Assembly: GCA_041685935.1 (NCBI GenBank)
Contig: JAWLES010000036.1
Coordinates: 1-17,175 of the forward strand
Direction: 5' to 3'
Length of the DNA stretch: 17,175 nt
Source of the DNA: JAIPEK01 sp041685935
GTDB lineage: Bacteria; Desulfobacterota; Desulfobacteria; Desulfobacterales; Desulfobacteraceae
This document shows, piece by piece, positions 13,444-17,175 of this stretch (the first letter of the stretch is position 1; each line of letters begins with the position of its first letter). The notes beneath the pieces were generated by a model that saw only the letters and a list, made by a program, of their open reading frames with translations, searched no databases and was not told where the DNA came from. Made by a program: the position numbers and the translations under genes.

Positions 13444-14255
13444 TCCACCGCTCTGATTTGATAATCCGTTTCAAGGGAGCGTTTCAGCCCTTTGATTATG
13501 TCCATGACAAGATCGTCTATATCACGGGATTCTCTCGGGTTGCACCGGAAAAAATTCTCCACAAGGGGAATATCTTGTGAATAAAGCTGGAAAAGCTCCT
13601 TTACCGTATCTCCCAGTGAAAAATACAAAGATGCGATATGCCCGTCATCAAGGTTGGCGATACAGGATTTTGTCTTAAAGGAAAGGGATTTTTCCAGAAA
13701 CCGCACAGCCTGCTCAGCTGTCTCAGGCAAAGGATCATCCCCGGCAGGAGGTTCAAGCTCGATTGTTTCTATCTCCACACCTGCATCCAGCACCTGCATA
13801 TATATCAAGGCTTCAACAACCGCCTTCACGGACCTGTATATTCCGGGATCACTGCTCAGCCTGGGGCCTGCCACATTAAGGACCCGGATATCCGACTCAG
13901 ACACAAACGAATTGAGCACCAGCGCCCCCTCGAACTCATCCATTGCCAGAAGATCGATATGGCAGCAGGGACGGTGCGCCTGCCGAGCAATTTTTTTGGT
14001 CAGAAGGGTTCCCCCGGTCAGAGGACCTCTTGCCAGCAAAACGGTGCCGTCCGAATCCATCACGTTTTTACGGGTGCGGGCGGCGTAATTGGCGGTATCC
14101 ATTTCATGCATGACATATTCGGAAGGCAGGATGCCCTTTTCGGTTTTCCGCCCTTTGGGAATCCATCCGCCATGTTCGATATTGAATTTTATTGCGGCAT
14201 CCAGGGCTGCCTGATCAGCCCCTGTCTGCCCCCCTGAAATAATTTTTCCCACCAT
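13440..14255 (-). CDS. SLOG-superfamily putative molybdenum carrier (YpsA-like) with extra C-terminal domain
   Basis: The 271-residue protein starts with the nucleotide-binding Rossmann-like fold of the 'putative molybdenum carrier' (cpYpsA) branch of the SLOG superfamily: ISGGQTGADQAALDAA (6-21), GGWIPKGRKTEKG (29-41), TRKNVMDSDGTVLL (61-74) and GPLTGGTLLT (77-86). Such domains bind nucleotides or related small ligands; the molybdenum name comes from one annotation and should not be taken as a function. From about residue 175 a separate segment begins with LPETAEQAVRFLEKSL and contains LYFSLGDTVKELFQL. It resembles, from memory, the small DUF6794 domain. The start at 14255 has only a distant AGGGG. 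It is the first gene of the operon with the rhomboid, ydbH, ynbE and ydbL. Confidence 0.82.
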   Translation of the reverse strand: MVGKIISGGQTGADQAALDAAIKFNIEHGGWIPKGRKTEKGILPSEYVMHEMDTANYAARTRKNVMDSDGTVLLARGPLTGGTLLTKKIARQAHRPCCHIDLLAMDEFEGALVLNSFVSESDIRVLNVAGPRLSSDPGIYRSVKAVVEALIYMQVLDAGVEIETIELEPPAGDDPLPETAEQAVRFLEKSLSFKTKSCIANLDDGHIASLYFSLGDTVKELFQLYSQDIPLVENFFRCNPRESRDIDDLVMDIIKGLKRSLETDYQIRAVE

Positions 14256-14294
14256 GTGTTATCACGATACCCCTTTCTTTTTAATGTAACCTTT

Positions 14295-14325
14295 ATTATA
14301 ATAACAGGAGCAAGTATAACTTCAA
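14295..14325 (-). promoter_or_regulatory. Putative promoter of the SLOG-rhomboid-ydbH operon
   Basis: On the minus strand TTGAAG (14325-14320) is followed by TATTAT (14303-14298, 16-nt spacer) overlapping a consensus TATAAT (14300-14295, 19-nt spacer). The AT-rich palindromic sequence also reads TATAAT on the plus strand (14297-14302), so polymerase could be recruited in either direction; no good plus-strand -35 is seen. Confidence 0.45.
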
Positions 14326-14339
14326 TACTCTTTTTTTAA

Positions 14340-14362
14340 AAAAACAACGTACGGTTGTTTTT
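14340..14362. repeat. Perfect 9-bp inverted repeat before the HD-domain gene
   Basis: AAAAACAAC (14340-14348) and GTTGTTTTT (14354-14362) flank the 5-nt centre GTACG. The repeat ends 8 nt before the HD gene ATG, taking the place where a ribosome binding site would be expected. It could be an operator in the divergent region or a weak terminator; its low GC content makes a strong RNA hairpin unlikely. Confidence 0.5.
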
Positions 14363-14370
14363 CCGGATAT

Positions 14371-14937
14371 ATGAAAATACCGTGTAAAAAAACCTGTTAT
14401 GATATCATCAGGCAACACCGCATGCCTGAGCATATTGTAGCCCATTCAAAGATGGTGCACGATGTAACCGAAATGATCTGCAGGCATCTTGCGGCAAAAT
14501 ACCCAAACATCAGCATGGAACTTACCACCAGTGCAGCCCTTCTCCATGACATTACCAAAAAAAGGAGCTTTAAAACCGGGGAAAAGCATTCGGAAACCGG
14601 AGGAGACCTTCTGGCGGAACTCGGCTTCCCTGAAACCGGAGATATCATCCGCCAGCATGTAATTCTGGACTGTTATGACGGAACAGCCCGGATTAATGAA
14701 GCGGAAATCGTGAACTATTCCGACAAAAGGGTTCTTCATGACCGGGTTGTACCCTTGAAAGAGCGCCTGGATTACATATACCGGCATTACGTAACCGACA
14801 AAGATCTGATAACTCAGTTCAGACTGCTCAGAAAAAAGACATTTGAACTGGAAGAGAAACTGTTCACCTTTATCGACATCAGCCCGGAAGACCTGCAGGT
14901 ATTAAACAATGACGCATCCGGAAAAAGAAGATCCTGA
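14371..14937 (+). CDS. HD-domain phosphohydrolase
   Basis: The 188-residue protein has the metal-binding HD superfamily pattern: a first His at 25 in AHSKMVHDV, the HD pair His59-Asp60 in ALLHDITK, further histidines at 73 (EKHSETGG) and 96 (IIRQHV), and an Asp at 118 (NYSDKRV). These residues would hold one or two divalent metals that hydrolyse a phosphoester, often of a nucleotide. The N-terminus (C-x-x-II-R-Q-H-x-x-P-E-H-I-V-A-H-S) resembles the start of related small HD proteins, which supports ATG 14371 despite the absence of a Shine-Dalgarno sequence. The C-terminal third (about 130-180) is helical and charged. The gene overlaps the following MBL gene by 29 nt. The natural substrate cannot be inferred. 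Confidence 0.88.
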   Translation: MKIPCKKTCYDIIRQHRMPEHIVAHSKMVHDVTEMICRHLAAKYPNISMELTTSAALLHDITKKRSFKTGEKHSETGGDLLAELGFPETGDIIRQHVILDCYDGTARINEAEIVNYSDKRVLHDRVVPLKERLDYIYRHYVTDKDLITQFRLLRKKTFELEEKLFTFIDISPEDLQVLNNDASGKRRS

Positions 14938-15706
14938 ATACGGAGTCAGGATACTAGGGTCAGGCACCTGTGTCCCCTCCATTGAACGAAGCTCCTGTGC
15001 AGCACTTGTCACAGCAGGCAATGAAAACCTTTTAATAGACATCGGCAGCGGCACCATCCGCAGGCTGATAGAGGCCGGACACCGGATAACCGATATCGAC
15101 GCTGTTCTGCTCACACATTTTCATGCAGATCATTCCTCTGACCTGCCTGCTTTTCTCTTTGCGCTGAAATACCCTGAAATGAATATAACCGGAAAAAAGC
15201 TGCACCTCATCGGCGGGACAGGGATCAACCGGTTTTACAACGACCTTGACCGTGCATTTGAGAACCATCTCGACCCTGGAAGTGTTCTTGAAATCACTGA
15301 ACTTGATGAGGTTGGAAAAACACCGCTTAGCTTCAGAAACGTTAGCGTGTCCTGGATCAAAACCGTTCACAAAGACGAAAGCAGGGCGTATAGGTTCACA
15401 TTCCCCAACGGCTTTACGGTTGTTTATTCAGGAGATACGGATTACTCGGAAAATCTTGTCCGGCTCTGCCGGGATGCGGATGTACTGGTTGCCGAGTCAG
15501 CAATGCCTGATGAAAAAAAGGTGCCCGGGCATCTTACCCCGTCACTTGCCGGAAAGATCGCCCAAAGAGCGAATGTCGGCAAACTGGTTCTGACCCATTT
15601 TTATCCCGAGTGCAACAACGTTGATATTGAAAGCCAATGCAGGAAGACCTTTTCAGGCAGTGTATGTCCGGGCAGGGATCTTATGTGGATTCCGGCGTTC
15701 AAATGA
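14909..15706 (+). CDS. MBL-fold metallo-hydrolase (ribonuclease Z-like)
   Basis: The 265-residue protein has the metallo-beta-lactamase-fold zinc ligands in order: HFHADH at 70-75, His154 in KTVHKDES, Asp176 in VYSGDTDYS, the GHLTP motif with His208, and His230 in LTHFYPE. The order and the GHLTP and THFYP motifs resemble RNase Z and related hydrolases. It is shorter than typical RNase Z and has no obvious inserted exosite arm for tRNA, so a general phosphodiesterase or other hydrolase is as likely. The ATG at 14909 lies inside the end of the HD gene (29-nt overlap), implying coupled translation of two metal-dependent hydrolases. The stop overlaps the convergent dynamin-like gene by 8 nt. Confidence 0.9.
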   Translation: MTHPEKEDPEYGVRILGSGTCVPSIERSSCAALVTAGNENLLIDIGSGTIRRLIEAGHRITDIDAVLLTHFHADHSSDLPAFLFALKYPEMNITGKKLHLIGGTGINRFYNDLDRAFENHLDPGSVLEITELDEVGKTPLSFRNVSVSWIKTVHKDESRAYRFTFPNGFTVVYSGDTDYSENLVRLCRDADVLVAESAMPDEKKVPGHLTPSLAGKIAQRANVGKLVLTHFYPECNNVDIESQCRKTFSGSVCPGRDLMWIPAFK

Positions 15707-17174
15707 TCCGGTCAATTTTGCTCAAAAGTCCGTCCACCTGTGAGCCAAGGGTATCAACAAGCTCTTTTTGCCCGGATTTTTCACTCTGTTCCTCCCTGAC
15801 AAGTGCTTCCGCCTTTTCGATTTCCATCCCTCCAGCCCTGAATTTTTCCGACATGACCTCGTCAAAAGAGCGGAGAGAAGATTCAATCAAGGGATAGAGA
15901 TATTGATTCTTCAGTTCCGACTCATACTCTGCCATCCCTTTAAGGCTGTCCGCCAGGACCTCTTTTTTCATCCGGGCACATGCGGTTTTAAAACCCCTTT
16001 CCATGGAAAGGGGCTCCTCCCTGTTTAAAAGCTTTCTTAAAACCTGCACCACCGAATGAAAGCCGAATCCTGCAAGGGATTCCACCCTTATTCTGCCGGT
16101 GTATCCCGGAGAGAACCTCAAGTCGGGAATTTCCAGGCCGGCAATCTTTTTCACCATTTCAAGATCCACAGGGCTCTTAAGGGATGTGTCACTTTCTTTG
16201 ACATTCACCATGCCGGGTTCGGCATCAGACATCCCTTCTCTGCCAAATGCTGCATAACCCGGAGGCACAACGGTGTAGGAATCATACAATGCCTTGAAGT
16301 GATTCCGGATTTTCTCCTCTTGGTTCCGTACAAGCTTCATTATTTTCGGGGTGATTTTTTCCACTGCATACCGGTTAAAAGCTTTTGCAAAGTCGAGAAA
16401 GAAAAGGTGAAGAGCCTCGGAAAAACCCCTGGAAGCAATTTTTTCAAGATAAGGGGCGCGGTCCGGGGACCAGCCTTCCACAAAACCGGTGATGCTCCGG
16501 GCCGGGGCTTCTTCACTTTTGTTGAAATGAAAGTCAAGGTCGGACTCGATCTCCTCTTTCAAACCCTTGATCATGCTCCGTGCGGAGCTGCGGAATATAA
16601 GCTCCATGCGGATGCTTTTTTCCCGGGTCTCCTTCAGCCCGGCAACGGTTTGCTCGGCTTTTTCAGCGTCATCACCGAGAATGTCCGAGAAAAGATCGAG
16701 CCTCTCTTTCACGTTCTCTGCAATCAGATTCAGTCTTTCCACATGGTTGAAAAGGAGAAGGTGATACCGGTCATGCTCGATCATATGTCCGAGGGCGCGA
16801 TTGAATTCATTGGTCATCCGCGCGGCATAATCGGTAAATTCAGCGTCACGCCGCCACTGTGCAAGCCGATCCGCATCCCTGGCGGACAGATTTTCTTCCG
16901 TTTTCTCAAACAGATTAAAAAGGGAGGAAAACGAGTAAACCTCAACATCCTTTTTCACAAAAGAAAGATCGTGCCGGATTTTTTGTTCAAGCATCAGAAA
17001 ATCATCCAGGCCGTCATGTTCACTGAGGTCACAGTTTATCACAAACAGGATATTTTCAATCAGCCCCATTTCCCTCACAAGGGAAAGAAATTTTACATCC
17101 GCCTCCCGGATCCCGGTTCTGCTGCTTATCACATACACAATCATGTTTGCGGATTCCAGGTATTTAAGTATCTG
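15699..17174 (-). CDS. Dynamin-like large GTPase, C-terminal part (N-terminus beyond the window)
   Basis: The frame is open from the right edge: ten codons (QILKYLESAN) precede the first ATG at 17144 without a stop, and they join smoothly to MIVYVISSRTGIREADVKFL. That segment looks like the middle of a GTPase domain, followed by NILFVINCDL, which resembles the G4 strand of dynamin-type GTPases. The ATG at 17144 is therefore internal and about 491 residues are visible. The P-loop and DxPG motifs should lie just beyond the window. The rest is long, charged and helical (about 100-491), as in the middle and effector regions of bacterial dynamin-like proteins that remodel membranes. No clear transmembrane helix is seen. 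It is convergent with the MBL gene. Another large GTPase family is possible. Confidence 0.75.
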   Translation of the reverse strand, partial: QILKYLESANMIVYVISSRTGIREADVKFLSLVREMGLIENILFVINCDLSEHDGLDDFLMLEQKIRHDLSFVKKDVEVYSFSSLFNLFEKTEENLSARDADRLAQWRRDAEFTDYAARMTNEFNRALGHMIEHDRYHLLLFNHVERLNLIAENVKERLDLFSDILGDDAEKAEQTVAGLKETREKSIRMELIFRSSARSMIKGLKEEIESDLDFHFNKSEEAPARSITGFVEGWSPDRAPYLEKIASRGFSEALHLFFLDFAKAFNRYAVEKITPKIMKLVRNQEEKIRNHFKALYDSYTVVPPGYAAFGREGMSDAEPGMVNVKESDTSLKSPVDLEMVKKIAGLEIPDLRFSPGYTGRIRVESLAGFGFHSVVQVLRKLLNREEPLSMERGFKTACARMKKEVLADSLKGMAEYESELKNQYLYPLIESSLRSFDEVMSEKFRAGGMEIEKAEALVREEQSEKSGQKELVDTLGSQVDGLLSKIDRII

Positions 17175-17175
17175 T

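Overview
The window reads as chromosomal DNA from a Gram-negative, anaerobic-type bacterium, most likely Desulfobacterota (the old Deltaproteobacteria, sulfate-reducer-like). This rests on the mix of genes: long-form bacterial AhcY, a NikKMLQO nickel importer, a ydbH-ynbE-ydbL envelope operon and a SLOG-type 'molybdenum carrier' gene. It is inferred without a database search. Coding density is high, many neighbouring genes overlap by 4 nt, and there is no transposon, phage, tRNA, rRNA or CRISPR.

Bases 1-5281: S-adenosylmethionine cycle. A class I methyltransferase gene (+) converges on a PfkB-family, probable adenosine kinase gene (-). A 339-bp regulatory gap follows, then metK (+) and ahcY (+). 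Together they cover SAM synthesis, SAH hydrolysis and removal of the adenosine produced. A near-identical 23-bp element lies at the kinase promoter and just downstream of the ahcY promoter, and its ATTGATAT core recurs inside the metK promoter. This suggests one regulator of SahR type acting on all three, although no ArsR/SahR gene is visible here. A perfect 18-bp-stem bidirectional terminator closes this block.

Bases 5301-9557: a MarR-family regulator (-) and, upstream of it on the same strand, a five-gene nickel importer operon, nikK-nikM-nikL-nikQ-nikO. The operon has a good sigma70-type promoter and a roughly 130-nt leader. The leader ends in a terminator-like hairpin just before the nikK ribosome binding site, so transcription attenuation or a riboswitch is possible.

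Bases 9594-14255: a tightly packed operon on the minus strand. In transcription order it holds a SLOG/YpsA-like protein with an extra C-terminal domain, a rhomboid protease fused to a DnaJ C-terminal-like domain, YdbH (AsmA-like), the YnbE lipoprotein and YdbL. YdbH/YnbE/YdbL are known in enterobacteria as an inter-membrane lipid-transport bridge and its helper. The rhomboid fusion and its translational coupling to ydbH are the most novel-looking features of the window.

Bases 14371-17174: an HD-domain hydrolase and an MBL-fold hydrolase (+, overlapping genes), converging on the 3' part of a dynamin-like large GTPase gene (-) that runs off the right edge.
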